DNA from: Armatimonadota bacterium
Lineage (GTDB): Bacteria > Actinomycetota > Acidimicrobiia > Spongiisociales > UBA5794
Direction: 5' to 3'
Length of the DNA: 5,321 nt
Assembly (NCBI GenBank): GCA_008501565.1
Contig: QQUL01000136.1
Location: 1-5,321, forward strand
Part shown: positions 5,088 to 5,321 of the stretch, piece by piece
Position numbering within the stretch: the stretch's first letter is position 1
How the letters are laid out: the number at the start of each line of letters is the position of its first letter
The notes under the pieces: model-generated
Seen by the model: only the letters and a program-made list of their open reading frames with translations
Database searches by the model: none
What the model was told of the DNA's origin: nothing
Made by a program: the position numbers and the translations under genes

Positions 5088-5264
5088 ATGGAAACAATGA
5101 CCCTTGTACAGACATCGGAGACCGTGGATCTCACCACGCTGAATGCGACAGACCTTGAGGCGTGGTTTGCCAACGCCGGGCTTGCCGTAGAGGCTGTTTC
5201 ACACTGCGACAGCGCAGGATGTGAGATCTGCTTCCCGACCATCCAGTCCGTCCGCGCCGCCTAG
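5088..5264 (+). CDS. Small 58-residue protein with a His-Cys-x4-Cys-x2-Cys motif, function unknown
   Basis: Not recognised. The N-terminal two thirds are acidic and mildly amphipathic (Asp14-Leu-Thr-Thr-Leu, then Asp22-Leu-Glu-Ala-Trp). The C-terminal part holds His39, Cys40, Cys45 and Cys48 in the compact pattern SHCDSAGCEICF (38-49). Such spacing suits a small metal site or disulfides. An alternative is a precursor peptide of the leader-plus-Cys-core kind, but no modifying enzyme is seen in the window. Three in-frame ATGs (5082, 5088, 5097) could start it; 5088 is chosen because TACGTT lies six bases before it and there is no Shine-Dalgarno. The reading frame is short, but codon use, the promoter position and the low chance of such a Cys cluster support a real gene. 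It is divergent from the cupin gene and may share control with it. Nothing convincing follows it up to the right edge. Confidence 0.6.
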   Translation: METMTLVQTSETVDLTTLNATDLEAWFANAGLAVEAVSHCDSAGCEICFPTIQSVRAA

Positions 5265-5321
5265 CCACCGTCCCTCTTCCGAGGGGTTCGGCAGCCAGGA
5301 GCAGTCGGCAATCAGCAATTA

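Noticed and set aside
5021..5242. N-terminal extension of the cupin open frame
   Set aside because: The extra 74 residues have no cupin character, run antisense through the Cys-motif gene, and contain the TACTAT promoter box of the shorter gene.
5272..5285. Hairpin CCCTC/GAGGG after the small Cys-motif gene
   Set aside because: The stem is 5 bp with a 4-base loop and no T run follows; it could help termination but does not stand on its own.

Overview
The window looks like chromosomal DNA from an actinomycete-type bacterium (Actinomycetota), possibly a less-studied class such as Acidimicrobiia; the lineage is inferred. Three things point this way: the moderately high G+C coding sequence, a prenyl synthase resembling the mycobacterial Rv1086 type (recalled, not aligned), and several start codons lying 6-7 nt after a TANNNT box, the layout of leaderless actinobacterial genes. 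Most of the window is ordinary housekeeping. No CRISPR array, insertion sequence, tRNA, rRNA or phage gene was seen.

Layout, left to right. (1) Bases 1-1477 hold a tight leftward operon, read in the order pyrE (orotate phosphoribosyltransferase), a two-helix membrane protein with a PH-like domain, then nfo (endonuclease IV, cut by the left edge). Spacing is 2 bp, then a 4-bp ATGA overlap. (2) Bases 1478-1813 are a 336-base divergent non-coding region, the most structured part of the window. It contains two hairpins that pair better as pyrE-strand RNA, a 20-bp near-palindrome inside a cluster of GGAAT/ATTCC motifs, and a terminator-like hairpin with a T tract just before the ribosome-binding site of the rightward gene. 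(3) Bases 1814-3098 carry a UPF0316/DUF2179 membrane protein and a histidine phosphatase, both rightward. (4) A leftward short-chain cis-prenyltransferase (3108-3890) converges on the phosphatase. (5) A rightward seven-helix hemolysin III/PAQR protein (TrhA family) is divergent from the prenyltransferase. (6) A leftward small cupin (4679-5020) and a rightward 58-residue cysteine-containing protein (5088-5264) diverge from a 67-bp promoter region.

The only clear pathway links are pyrE with pyrimidine synthesis, nfo with base-excision repair and the prenyltransferase with polyprenyl-phosphate supply for cell-wall lipid carriers. The rest are singletons. Start-signal use splits cleanly. The membrane genes at 914 and 1814 and the prenyltransferase have Shine-Dalgarno sequences. 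The phosphatase, TrhA, cupin and Cys-peptide genes have none, and each has a TANNNT box 6-7 nt before its ATG. No convincing new multi-gene system is present. The best leads are the pyrE/UPF0316 intergenic region and the small Cys-motif protein beside the cupin.
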